This document shows positions 26,569-35,151 of a DNA stretch of 64,000 nt, one piece after another (the first letter of the stretch is position 1; each line of letters opens with the position of its first letter). A program made the position numbers and the translations under genes. This stretch comes from an uncultured Clostridia bacterium (GTDB taxonomy: Bacteria > Bacillota > Clostridia > JAAYHZ01). The notes beneath the pieces were generated by a model. It did no database searches. It had not been told where the DNA came from and was given only the letters and a program-made list of their open reading frames with translations. The stretch spans positions 38,722 to 102,721 of the forward strand of contig CALCRE010000133.1 of NCBI GenBank assembly GCA_937894465.1, written 5' to 3'.

Positions 26569-26943
26569 ATGGATTATTACAAAAAAATAAGTGAATATTT
26601 GGGGGATGCTTTAAAAAGTGTTCCAATCATAGCGAAAATCAGCAGTTACGGAGTGTACATTTGCGGTGTCAGTTTATTTTTCATTTTGCTTTCGGCTTTC
26701 AGCGTACCCTTCGGCGGCTTTTTGAACACATTGTTCACATATGTCTTCATGTTTTCATTGATATTGCTCTTTATTGAGTATCAGAACAACTATCTTTTAT
26801 TAGGACTTTTGGGTTACGCCCTGACTCGGTTGATTTCAATGTTTTTTTGGTTTAGTTGGTCTAAACTTGCCGCAATGATTTTATTCTTGGGGCTAGCTTA
26901 TATTGTGTTTAAAAAGATCGGGGATATTAAGCTTAATAGCTAA
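26569..26943 (+). CDS. small membrane protein beside a zinc-ribbon protein
   Basis: 124 residues with hydrophobic helices at about 22-45, 49-65, 68-82 and 88-115, and a soluble start (MDYYKKISEYLGDALKSV). AGGAGG is nine bases before the ATG. It is followed after 24 bases by a zinc-ribbon protein on the same strand. No family recognised; hydrophobic pattern and ribosome site support a gene. Confidence 0.65.
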   Translation: MDYYKKISEYLGDALKSVPIIAKISSYGVYICGVSLFFILLSAFSVPFGGFLNTLFTYVFMFSLILLFIEYQNNYLLLGLLGYALTRLISMFFWFSWSKLAAMILFLGLAYIVFKKIGDIKLNS

Positions 26944-26967
26944 AAATATAGAACGGAGGAAATAACT

Positions 26968-27447
26968 ATGACTTTTTTTCAAAACATTGGCAAAAAGATG
27001 GGTGAAGCAGCTCAAGGCGTCAAGAGCAAAACAGACGAAATAGCTGCTATATCGAAGTTGAACAGATCAATCGCTGACGAGAATAAAAAAATAGCGCAAG
27101 CATACAGCGATCTCGGAAAGAAGGTGTATGAGCTATACAAACAAGATGAACCTCTTCATGAAGCTTTTGCTGATGAATGCCAATTGATCGCTCTTGCAGA
27201 AGAAGCCATCGCATCTTTTGAAGTTCAAATTCTTGAAAGCAAGAATTTGAAAAAATGCCCGGACTGCGGTAATGAAGTAGTCAGAGAAGTTCAGTTCTGT
27301 CCGAAATGCGGACATAAGTTTGAAAAGATAGAAGAAGCAAAAGTTGAAGAACATGTAGCGGCAAATGTAAAAGTCTGCCCGAATTGCAAAACCGAATCTC
27401 CTTCTGATTCTGCATTTTGCATTTCTTGCGGAACAAAACTCGGATAA
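26968..27447 (+). CDS. zinc-ribbon protein with N-terminal coiled coil
   Basis: 159 residues. Residues about 1-85 are helical, probably coiled coil (AAQGVKSKTDEIAAISKLNRS). Two zinc ribbons follow: CPDCGNEV with CPKCGHKF (about 97-116) and CPNCKTES with CISCGTKL (about 136-158), each CxxC...CxxC. Proteins of this layout are common in Clostridia and poorly characterised. GGAGG precedes the ATG. The neighbour suggests a membrane-linked role (inference). Confidence 0.8.
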   Translation: MTFFQNIGKKMGEAAQGVKSKTDEIAAISKLNRSIADENKKIAQAYSDLGKKVYELYKQDEPLHEAFADECQLIALAEEAIASFEVQILESKNLKKCPDCGNEVVREVQFCPKCGHKFEKIEEAKVEEHVAANVKVCPNCKTESPSDSAFCISCGTKLG

Positions 27448-27474
27448 TATACAAAGAAGCTATTTGATTTAATT

Positions 27475-27520
27475 AAAAAAAGAGCTTGGATCAATTTCAC
27501 CCCTTGGTCCAAGCTCTTTT
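27475..27520. terminator. bidirectional terminator between convergent genes
   Basis: A long stem (about 27475-27490 with 27508-27520, AGAGCTTGGA/TCCAAGCTCT) flanked by A-run on the left and TTTT on the right serves both the zinc-ribbon gene (plus) and the exported protein gene (minus). Confidence 0.85.
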
Positions 27521-27540
27521 CTTATCTTGACAACAATTTG

Positions 27541-28176
27541 TTATTTCTCCGGCAAATAAATTGCGTATGAACCTTTCACCATAAGGTATACTGTATCACT
27601 TTCAGCCTTGATACCTCTTCCGTCTCCCCTTGATATCAGCATATAATGGTTCTTAGGCAACTGTTCTCCGGTTTGATAATCTTTGCCGTCTCCTGAAGTC
27701 ATGTCGGCAAGACCGTCTCCGTTTGCACCTGAGATTGCGGTACATGTTCCACCTCTGACAATAAATTCAACAACATCACTTGCAATAAGGCTTTGGCCTT
27801 TTTCCAGAACAATGACACTGTACTTGTTGCTTTCCGAAATAGATATCAACATCGGTTGATAGTAAGATTTCATCGTTCTTTCTATGAGATCAACCTTTTC
27901 TTCGAGCTTAGTCAAAGCTTCACTGTTAATCGGTTGAGTAGGCTGTTGTCCCGGATAGGTCGGCGTTCCTGTACCGGAGCCTGTCCCCACCTTTGCTTCC
28001 ACTTGATTGATCCTCTGCATGAGCTGATTGAACTTTTGATCTACATAGTTAACACTTGCCACGATCACATTATCCGATGATGCTGCACCGACTAATGAAC
28101 CGTACACAATGAAAGAACATATAACCGCCGTCAAGGCAATCACCATCTTCTTTCTTTTCTCTTTTTTAAATAACAT
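27541..28176 (-). CDS. exported coiled-coil protein of unknown function
   Basis: 211 residues. Basic start (MLFKKEKRKK) and hydrophobic helix (about 11-32, VIALTAVICSFIVYGSLVGA) form a signal or anchor. A coiled-coil part (about 40-62, NYVDQKFNQLMQRINQVEAK) is followed by a Gly/Thr/Pro/Gln linker, a second helical part (about 85-105) and a C-terminal beta-rich domain (about 110-211: VIVLEKGQSLIASDVVEFIVRG and VYLMVKGSYAIYLPE). The last part looks like a small surface-layer-type beta domain, but I do not recognise it. GGGGGG precedes the ATG. Confidence 0.7.
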   Translation of the reverse strand: MLFKKEKRKKMVIALTAVICSFIVYGSLVGAASSDNVIVASVNYVDQKFNQLMQRINQVEAKVGTGSGTGTPTYPGQQPTQPINSEALTKLEEKVDLIERTMKSYYQPMLISISESNKYSVIVLEKGQSLIASDVVEFIVRGGTCTAISGANGDGLADMTSGDGKDYQTGEQLPKNHYMLISRGDGRGIKAESDTVYLMVKGSYAIYLPEK

Positions 28177-28310
28177 ATTGACCCCCCTTGAAAAAATTCC
28201 CCGGTATTAAAAATACCAATTACAGAAAATTATATCGTGTAACAGGTGAAAAATCCACCTTTTCTTTTCTCTTTCATATACATATGCTTGTGAACTCTTT
28301 TAGGTATGTA

Positions 28311-28661
28311 TTATATATCCACAAGCCCCAAGCTGATCATCAGCGCTTGATTGATCTTATACATGTTTGAGGGACTGATTTGTCCTATCTTTTCTCTTAA
28401 TCTTCTTTTATCAATGGTTCTGACTTGTTCAAGTAAAACCACGGAATCTTTGCTTAGTCCGATATCCTTGACTGACAATTCAAAATGAGTAGGCATCTTG
28501 GCTTTGTTAATCCTGGATGTAATCGCAGCAATGATTACAGTAGGACTGTATTTATTGCCTACATCATTTTGAATAATCAATACCGGTCTAACACCGCCTT
28601 GCTCCGAGCCGATTACCGGGCTAAGGTCGGCATAATAGACATCGCCACGTTTAATTATCAC
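28311..28661 (-). CDS. mazF: MazF-type endoribonuclease toxin (EndoA/NdoA)
   Basis: 116 residues. [23 protein letters not shown] is the signature opening, followed by [24 protein letters not shown] and the [10 protein letters not shown] box with the catalytic Arg/Thr region. It should cut mRNA at a short motif (UACAU in the Bacillus relative). The start is a GTG whose GTGA overlaps the antitoxin stop, so the pair is co-translated. Family length about 116, as here. Confidence 0.95.
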   Translation of the reverse strand: MIIKRGDVYYADLSPVIGSEQGGVRPVLIIQNDVGNKYSPTVIIAAITSRINKAKMPTHFELSVKDIGLSKDSVVLLEQVRTIDKRRLREKIGQISPSNMYKINQALMISLGLVDI

Positions 28662-28939
28662 TCCATTTCCATCTCCCTTAAATGCAATTCTGACCTTTCG
28701 GCTTGGTCATTATCCGCTTGAAGCCAACTTTCTGCAATATCCAAATTGATGGCACCCATTTCACCATAGCCTTTCGCCATTTGCCCCCTTATGTCCTGAA
28801 CAGTACCTTTTGTTAAATAATATCTGACTGCTTGCCGAAAGAAACGACTTCTACCGGTTTTTGCATTCTCAACCGCAGCATCTATTTCCTTCAACATGTC
28901 CTCAGGTAATGATATATTAATCCTCTTTGTACGTGACAT
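28658..28939 (-). CDS. mazE: ribbon-helix-helix antitoxin of MazF (EndoAI/MazE)
   Basis: 93 residues. The RHH motif is [24 protein letters not shown] followed by [12 protein letters not shown]. The acidic C-terminal part (about 55-93) should wrap the toxin. It lies immediately upstream of mazF with a four-base overlap and on the same strand as NnrD/E, as usual in Clostridia, although the alanine racemase gene often found between is absent. Confidence 0.9.
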   Translation of the reverse strand: MSRTKRINISLPEDMLKEIDAAVENAKTGRSRFFRQAVRYYLTKGTVQDIRGQMAKGYGEMGAINLDIAESWLQADNDQAERSELHLREMEME

Positions 28940-29085
28940 TCTGATCCCTCTTTCACTTTAAAAATTAAGATAAAGTCATTTGAATCTAACATGCAATATA
29001 TGCTTCTCTATCATATATATCGTATATTACATGTTTCCCTTTACACAAGATGTAGTATCTCGTGCCTTTTTATTATAAAGTGATA

Positions 29086-30654
29086 TCAGGTACAAGTCAA
29101 ATCAAAACGGCCTTCCGGGCGGATGTAATTTCTTCCTATTCCCTTGTATGCCGAAGGTATCATATCTATTATGTCCGAAGCTGTCACTCCGTATTCAGTA
29201 AATTTCACTTCTGCATACTCTCCCGCTAATCCATGAAGATAAACCCCCAGGGCACAGGCCTTTAAAACAGGCAAACCCTGGCCGATCAATGATCCGATCA
29301 TACCGGATAACACATCGCCGCTTCCTGCAACTGACATCCCCGGGCAACCGGTGGAATTGATCATTTGCACATCAGGTGTGCATATCACAGTGCCTGCACC
29401 TTTTAATACAACGGTAACACCTGTCTTTTTGGCAAAGTCAAAGGCAGTACCCAATCTGTCCTTTTGAACATCCTCTATACTCTTTCCGCACAAGCGACTC
29501 ATTTCACCGGGATGAGGCGTTATGACAATATTACAATCCGATTGTTTCAACCAATCCGTCCTGTCTGCCAACACGTTCAGCCCGTCTGCATCCAATACAA
29601 GATTTCCTCCTCTTGCCAAAAAATATCGGACAATTCTACCGGTACGTTCATTGTTTCCCATTCCGGGTCCTATGACCACACAATCCTGTTTGTCTAAGAA
29701 CTCCCGGATTCCGTCCAAATCTTCTTCCGAATCCGATGCTACGGGAACTTTAACCGCTTCAATAGCCGCTGTTTCCAAAACCGGCATATTGCACGGGTCG
29801 GTCAACATATATACCAGTCCGGAACCGGTTCGGTATGCCGCTTTTGCAACAAGTATTGCCGCTCCTGTCATTCCCCCGGTACCAGTTGTCACAGTCACCC
29901 TTCCATAATCGCCTTTGTTACCATTAATTTTACGTACCGGCAACCAATCCTTTACAAGATCCTCATCAATGTAAAACATCTTAGAGTTCATACGCTCCAC
30001 TGCAGATTTAGGAATCTGAATCGGAGCTACTGTCACACATCCTGCCATTTCTCTTCCCGGGTAAACACACAATCCCGGTTTGGGGCAACAAAATGTGACC
30101 GTTTCACAAGCTTTGACAGCCTCTGTTTCTACTCTGCCGGTTGTTCCGTTCACTCCCGAGGGAATATCTACGCTCAGCACCTTTTTAGCATAACCGTTTA
30201 AGATGCGGATCGCCTCATCCACAGGCTGTCTCAACGCTCCGACATATCCTGTTCCTAATAATGCATCTACTGCCAAGTCGGATTCTTGAACCTTTCGAAT
30301 GCATTCATCCTTTTGCTCCGGTCGGTACACAATAGGTGTCAATCCCATTGCGACACAAATATCCAGGTTCACCCGTGCATCTCCTTTGATTTTGTCAGGG
30401 TCACCAAACAAATAAATCAAAGGCTTCACTCCTTTGTTGTCCAAAAGCCTGGCAATTGCAAATCCGTCTCCCCCGTTATTTCCTGTACCGACAAACAACA
30501 CAACCATCGGTTTCGACACGCCCTCAAGCATATCCATAACTTTTTGTACTGTAGCCATGGCTGCATGCTCCATTAAAACAATACCCGGTATTTTCAGTTC
30601 GTTTACAGCATATGCATCCAGTTGATTCATTTGTGCCGGTGTCAGGATGATCAT
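29086..30654 (-). CDS. nnr: bifunctional NAD(P)HX epimerase / ADP-dependent dehydratase
   Basis: 522 residues from the ATG at 30654 (GGGGA six bases before). N-terminal YjeF epimerase domain (about 1-215: VLFVGTGNNGGDGFAIARLL, VDALLGTG, DIPSGVNGTTG). C-terminal kinase-like dehydratase domain (about 225-510: GRVTVTTGTGGMTGAAILVA, CVVIGPGMG, NIVITPHPGEM, GAGTVICTPD, GSGDVLSGMI). It repairs hydrated NAD(P)H. Motifs of both halves are complete. Confidence 0.95.
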   Translation of the reverse strand: MIILTPAQMNQLDAYAVNELKIPGIVLMEHAAMATVQKVMDMLEGVSKPMVVLFVGTGNNGGDGFAIARLLDNKGVKPLIYLFGDPDKIKGDARVNLDICVAMGLTPIVYRPEQKDECIRKVQESDLAVDALLGTGYVGALRQPVDEAIRILNGYAKKVLSVDIPSGVNGTTGRVETEAVKACETVTFCCPKPGLCVYPGREMAGCVTVAPIQIPKSAVERMNSKMFYIDEDLVKDWLPVRKINGNKGDYGRVTVTTGTGGMTGAAILVAKAAYRTGSGLVYMLTDPCNMPVLETAAIEAVKVPVASDSEEDLDGIREFLDKQDCVVIGPGMGNNERTGRIVRYFLARGGNLVLDADGLNVLADRTDWLKQSDCNIVITPHPGEMSRLCGKSIEDVQKDRLGTAFDFAKKTGVTVVLKGAGTVICTPDVQMINSTGCPGMSVAGSGDVLSGMIGSLIGQGLPVLKACALGVYLHGLAGEYAEVKFTEYGVTASDIIDMIPSAYKGIGRNYIRPEGRFDLTCT

Positions 30655-30688
30655 CACAAATCCCCTTTCGATCTTTTATCCGACATTT

Positions 30689-30822
30689 ATTATATCATGA
30701 ATTTTCTGTGCATTAAAATACTGATCTTCATCCATATATACTATGCAAATCCATTTATGCTGATACTTACCTGCTGCAATTATGACAAAACGGTTTTCAG
30801 ATTCGAGGCACCATGCTATAAT
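30689..30822. promoter_or_regulatory. divergent promoters for nnr and the extracellular protein gene
   Basis: Minus: TGaTATAAT with the hexamer at 30694-30689 serves nnr. Plus: TGcTATAAT with the hexamer at 30817-30822 serves the gene at 30846. Both are extended -10 promoters with weak -35 boxes. Confidence 0.5.
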
Positions 30823-30845
30823 ATACTATGCTAAGGAGGTTGAAT

Positions 30846-32543
30846 ATGCGACAGCTAAATTCAAATGACAAATTATTTGCATTTCTAACGGTGATTACCG
30901 TTATTTTTATGATTGCCTTATTTCGAGTTCAAGTAGATGTTGCTTACAACGAAATGGCCGTTCCCGGAGAGCCCCAAACAAGCCAAACACAAACGGAAAC
31001 GACACAACAAACAACAACCTCATATATTGTGACAACCAAGCAACCGGTATCTGAAACGGCTCCGGTACAAACGACAGAGACTACAATAAACACAAGCACA
31101 TCCGAAACTGAGGCTCCTGCTTTTACCGGTGCATGGGTGAAAAACCTGTTCAAAGCCTACGGTAAGGATTTGACATTAACCCTAAATGCGGAAACCCACA
31201 ATCAATACACGATTGCTACCAACACACGCTATGAATACACTGTATACCACAGAGAAAAGGAAGCCGGTCTTTTTATTCTGGATCTATACGAGTTGAACTC
31301 CGGTGACATTTATTATTGTATGCGCATGGACAGCTTTAGAACTATCCCGTCCGCTTTGAATGTAGAATTATATTTAGAAACCGATTCCACCTATGAATAC
31401 CGTTACTTTTCTTATCCTAAAGGGCGGGACAATATGACATCCGTTCTTGAAGGACCCTTTCATTCGGAAGAAACACCCTATGAGTCACCATATAAAATCT
31501 ACATAGAATCTCCTGTTTTTTCTATGGTAGCAAGCAGCGTGAATGCTTATGAAAAGTTGGAGCACGGTATCTTGAGGGATTTGACAGATAAAAGCTCTGT
31601 GATTCAAATACATAAGGATTATATAACTGCAGAATTACCTATTAAGAAAGGCCGTTTAACAGAACAATGGGGTGTGTTTTCAAAAGAACAGCTTGTGGAC
31701 TTTTCAAATGAAAACACATATTCCGTGGCGAAAATTGCAGACTATTCCCGATTTCGAAAATGGTCCATGGACGGTCAGTATTATATAACACCGTCATCCT
31801 ATACACCTTCAGGAAATGATTGTTTCTACAAAAACACCGCTCATCACGTAGGAGAAGTATTTTTAAGGACCCAAGGGCGATATTTTGATGCCATGTCCAT
31901 TGTTGCATTGTATACCGCCATTTCGGATCAAACACAAGACGGAATATGGCCTACAGAACCCGAATCAAATTGGTTAAGAGAAGATTACGGGATTTATGAG
32001 TCCTTTTACGATACAAGATTCAATACCGACGCGGGTTTGTTTTTAATACGTGGTTGGCGTAAGTGGAAGGATCCGGCCTTTTTAGCTTCAGCTCGCGCTT
32101 ACGGAGACTATCTTGTTGATTTTGCTATGACTCATCATTTTGAAACCGAGAACGGAGGTTTTTTGGTGTGGGATTATACCGACAAGGATTTTGCCTTGTT
32201 ACCAACTCATGTCTCTTTAAACCACCTGGTTACCGAGATGAATTTTCTCTACGAACTGTACATCGACACTGATGAACCGGTATACATGCTGATTGCCGAT
32301 AAGATCAAGTTGGCGGTAAGGGACACTTATCAAGACTGGCCCAAGCCTAATAAGGATCTGTGGTATGCTTATATGAAAGACGGCTCTTACGGTCGTGACG
32401 ACTATGTCAACTTGACATTAAAAGACTTGAAATATTCACAGCAACTCTTTTTAAAGCTACACGGGGAAACTGATCCGAGGTTTGCTTACTTAATCCAGTC
32501 CAAGGAAAGCTACTTGAAAGCACATAACCTGCCGTTATATTAG
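30846..32543 (+). CDS. membrane-anchored extracellular protein with alpha/alpha-barrel-like domain
   Basis: 565 residues from the ATG at 30846; AAGGAGG stands six bases before it and the upstream in-frame ATG contains that site. A membrane helix (about 10-30) is followed by a Thr/Gln/Ser-rich linker (about 40-90), a beta-rich middle (about 95-290) and a C-terminal domain (about 300-565) with repeated helical pairs (DGIWPTEPESNWLREDYGI, TDAGLFLIRGWRKW, ENGGFLVWDYTDKDF, THVSLNHLVTEM). The last part looks like the glucuronyl C5-epimerase/glycoside hydrolase six-hairpin fold, but catalytic identity is not established. Confidence 0.65.
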   Translation: MRQLNSNDKLFAFLTVITVIFMIALFRVQVDVAYNEMAVPGEPQTSQTQTETTQQTTTSYIVTTKQPVSETAPVQTTETTINTSTSETEAPAFTGAWVKNLFKAYGKDLTLTLNAETHNQYTIATNTRYEYTVYHREKEAGLFILDLYELNSGDIYYCMRMDSFRTIPSALNVELYLETDSTYEYRYFSYPKGRDNMTSVLEGPFHSEETPYESPYKIYIESPVFSMVASSVNAYEKLEHGILRDLTDKSSVIQIHKDYITAELPIKKGRLTEQWGVFSKEQLVDFSNENTYSVAKIADYSRFRKWSMDGQYYITPSSYTPSGNDCFYKNTAHHVGEVFLRTQGRYFDAMSIVALYTAISDQTQDGIWPTEPESNWLREDYGIYESFYDTRFNTDAGLFLIRGWRKWKDPAFLASARAYGDYLVDFAMTHHFETENGGFLVWDYTDKDFALLPTHVSLNHLVTEMNFLYELYIDTDEPVYMLIADKIKLAVRDTYQDWPKPNKDLWYAYMKDGSYGRDDYVNLTLKDLKYSQQLFLKLHGETDPRFAYLIQSKESYLKAHNLPLY

Positions 32544-32566
32544 AACAAAAAAACAACTGAATTTTA

Positions 32567-32602
32567 AAAGGCCACCTGAGTGATATTTGGCGGCCTTTCT
32601 TG
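32567..32602. terminator. bidirectional terminator
   Basis: AAAGGCCACC (32567-32576) pairs with GGCGGCCTTT (32589-32598), one mismatch, with a T-rich tail on the plus side and an A-rich left flank. It lies between the convergent extracellular protein and sigma factor genes. Confidence 0.75.
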
Positions 32603-32615
32603 TTGTATATACCAA

Positions 32616-34232
32616 TTACTTCAATATGACATAAGCCGTAGCTATTTCATCTGCATCCCAATCAGTGGACAAGTAATCGTTTTTGTTCAAGATAGAAACC
32701 GGTGTGTATGCACCGTCATTAAATAAACTCATACATGCAATGGACTCCACCTGTTTATTCATGTGAGATGGTGCATGGTTGCGCAACACCGCTGTGATTT
32801 CGGCATGCATCTTTTCGAATAATTCACTTGCATTTACAATCACCGGTTTCAATAATAAGATCAATCTTTCATATTCTTCTTTTGTAAACACCGGCATACT
32901 TGCACGAACTTGTCCGTCTTGTTTTCTTGCATAACCTTTACGGACAAGCTCCGCAAGCATCTCTCGTTCATACACTTCAATTTCGTTCAATAATCCGTGT
33001 GCAAATCTGTCACACAGTTTAACAAGCTTTGGGTTTTTCTCAGACTCGCACACAAGTCCATGCACAAGCTTATCATACAGTTTGACAAGCTTTGGGTTGC
33101 TGTAAAAATCATTGTGGTGCGTATTCGGTTTTGCAACCCAATCCATGAAATACATACTGATATTAGTATTCCATTCATCCGCCGAAATGTTACAGCAATT
33201 GAATCCTCCATCAATATGTTCTTGTCCCCATACAAAAGCATGTTCACCAAAGGCTGTCAGGGGTGCTTTCCCCGGAACAAAATACTTATCTGCAACCTTA
33301 CTGTAGGCATGTTGCAGTATGATACAAGCAATTTGCCATTTCAACGAATTTTTCGACATGTCGCTACCGTAAAAACCAATGTCTCTTATGGCTTCTTCAT
33401 GTTTACCGATGAAATCTGTAATGCATCCCGTGATTTGTTTTTGAAGCGGCAATAGCTTTACCGCCTTTTCCTTCGTAAAGTCTTCCGTGAGAATAATCAC
33501 GTTTGTTCTGTAATAACTTCCGTCTTTAACGAGTAGCCAAGTATCTACAAGCTTTTTCAGGTCGTTTTCAATATATGGCAAGGACACACCAATTTGCAAT
33601 GCAATGTCCTCCTCCGTCAACCGGTCGTTATAGCAAGCCCATAGAATATTCTGACGTATCATGTTTCCTTCCACAAGATCCCAATAATGATTCGGACCTT
33701 CTCCCATGTACATGATGTATAGAGTTTTGGGGTTATAGCTTTGTTCTCCGAAATTCCGTTCCATATTCATACCGTCCTTTAATATTTTTCTTGCTTTGAA
33801 AAGCAGGTACTTCACCATGCTTTCACTGATAGAAAGATCAGATGAGATTTGAGCACAAGATTTGTTTTCAAGATAATACAATGTAGTGGCACGTCGATAT
33901 CTTTTAGCCAATAACGACAGTTCTCGTCGCAGCAAATAGACATCAGACTTGTCGTCATCGATTTTTTCGCAAATGTCATAGTCTAACTCACATTCTTTTC
34001 TTGATGCCTTCTTTCTGCACCATTGCTTGTACACGTTACCGGCAACCGCCCACATAAAACCATAGAAGGCTTTATCATCCCGGATCGTCCCTGATGATTT
34101 CATGATCTCAACAATAATATCTTGGGCTAAATCCTCGGCATCATGTTGGTCGGATACCCTGGCCATGCAATATGAAAGTATCGATTTTGATGCTTGCGTA
34201 ATCTTCTCATCCAGCTTATGCTTATCCAACAT
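32616..34232 (-). CDS. ECF sigma factor with long C-terminal extension (paralog A)
   Basis: 538 residues. Sigma region 2 (about 15-80: SDQHDAEDLAQDIIVEIM, then GFMWAVAGNVYKQWCRKK) and region 4 (about 105-155: YYLENKSCAQISSDLSISESM) form a complete ECF sigma. A winged-helix-like segment (about 190-255: LTEEDIALQIGVSLPYIENDLKKLVDTWLL) and some 280 mostly helical residues follow. The extension replaces the usual anti-sigma partner, so it may sense or gate. AGAGGTGAG precedes the ATG. It contains a 21-residue tandem duplication. Same architecture as the protein at 35152-36825. Confidence 0.85.
   Translation of the reverse strand: MLDKHKLDEKITQASKSILSYCMARVSDQHDAEDLAQDIIVEIMKSSGTIRDDKAFYGFMWAVAGNVYKQWCRKKASRKECELDYDICEKIDDDKSDVYLLRRELSLLAKRYRRATTLYYLENKSCAQISSDLSISESMVKYLLFKARKILKDGMNMERNFGEQSYNPKTLYIMYMGEGPNHYWDLVEGNMIRQNILWACYNDRLTEEDIALQIGVSLPYIENDLKKLVDTWLLVKDGSYYRTNVIILTEDFTKEKAVKLLPLQKQITGCITDFIGKHEEAIRDIGFYGSDMSKNSLKWQIACIILQHAYSKVADKYFVPGKAPLTAFGEHAFVWGQEHIDGGFNCCNISADEWNTNISMYFMDWVAKPNTHHNDFYSNPKLVKLYDKLVHGLVCESEKNPKLVKLCDRFAHGLLNEIEVYEREMLAELVRKGYARKQDGQVRASMPVFTKEEYERLILLLKPVIVNASELFEKMHAEITAVLRNHAPSHMNKQVESIACMSLFNDGAYTPVSILNKNDYLSTDWDADEIATAYVILK
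32973..33098. repeat. 63-base in-frame tandem duplication inside paralog A
   Basis: Two diverged 63-base units (32973-33035 and 33036-33098) encode NPKLVKLYDKLVHGL and NPKLVKLCDRFAHGL. The best conserved bases are ACAGTTTgACAAGCTTTGGGTT at each unit end. The sister sigma factor lacks this repeat. Confidence 0.75.
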
Positions 34233-34330
34233 CTCACCTCTTGTTTTTGTTTTTTTACTACACTTAGAAAGCTTTCTATCTATATAGTTGCAAGAAATCC
34301 GTTTCGGTTAACAAATAAAAAAACTTTAAT

Positions 34331-34380
34331 ATAAAGAAAGCTCTTAATTGTATAAAACAACAAGAGCTATACATACACAC
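34331..34380 (-). terminator. terminator of the CDGSH gene
   Basis: AGCTCTT (34339-34345) pairs with AAGAGCT (34372-34378). On the minus strand TTCTTTATATT follows. It lies between the CDGSH gene and paralog A, so the two are not necessarily cotranscribed. Confidence 0.55.
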
Positions 34381-34396
34381 TAATCAATAAAACTTA

Positions 34397-35077
34397 TTAT
34401 TCCTTATCTTTAAATTCAGCAGGAATATGGGTTGCATCGCAAAAGGGTTTGTTACTCGATCGTCCGCAACGGCAGAGCATCACTCTGCTTCTCGGCTCAT
34501 ATTGCTCTCCGTTTTTGGATTCAATGGGGATATACCCTTTCACATAGATTCCGGAGCTGACGCCCATCTCCGGATCTTGAATGATATTAATGGAAGGTTC
34601 AAGGTCAGGCTCAATTTTGTTTCCTTCTTTGTCAATTGCGGTTAACCTGCCTGCCGGGCATTCACTGGCCGCTATAAGCGCTTCCCTTATATTCTCTTCA
34701 CAATTTGAGTTTTGAATCAACTCCCATGCATCTCCTTTATCCCTATGACAAAATCGGGCGAATGCACAACGGTAATCGTCCTGCATATCCAACCCGGACC
34801 CTTCTAGCAACTCAGCTCTTTTATCATACTCTTCCCGAGAAGCCGTTTCTTCTCCGTTAAAGTATGCTTTTATGTGAGCACCATCACAAAAGGGAGGGTT
34901 CTTGGACTTTCCACAGCGACAAAGTGCATAAGTTTCGGATTGAGGTAACGAACACCCTTCTACTAATTCATAATGTCCACCTTTTGGGACAATAATCATT
35001 TCTTTCAATGGAACATTCCCTGATACAATGTAAGGCCCGTTTTTCAAGATCACTATTTTCATTCTTCCCTGTGTCAT
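34397..35077 (-). CDS. double CDGSH iron-sulfur protein with middle mono-cluster ferredoxin-like domain
   Basis: 226 residues. Two CDGSH motifs: CRCGKSKNPPFCDGAHI (Cys53, Cys55, Cys64, His68) and CRCGRSSNKPFCDATHI near residues 202-218. Each ligates a labile 2Fe-2S cluster by three Cys and one His. Between them is a divergent ferredoxin segment (CAFARFCHRD ... ASECPAGRLT). These clusters usually act as redox sensors or electron carriers; partner unknown. The ATG at 35077 has AGGAG nine bases before. It lies between two paralogous sigma factor genes on the same strand. Confidence 0.9.
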   Translation of the reverse strand: MTQGRMKIVILKNGPYIVSGNVPLKEMIIVPKGGHYELVEGCSLPQSETYALCRCGKSKNPPFCDGAHIKAYFNGEETASREEYDKRAELLEGSGLDMQDDYRCAFARFCHRDKGDAWELIQNSNCEENIREALIAASECPAGRLTAIDKEGNKIEPDLEPSINIIQDPEMGVSSGIYVKGYIPIESKNGEQYEPRSRVMLCRCGRSSNKPFCDATHIPAEFKDKE

Positions 35078-35151
35078 AAGGCAGTTCTCCTGACATCCAC
35101 TATATACTTTATTCCATTATATGTTATCGATTTAAAAAGTTCAACGCCCGA

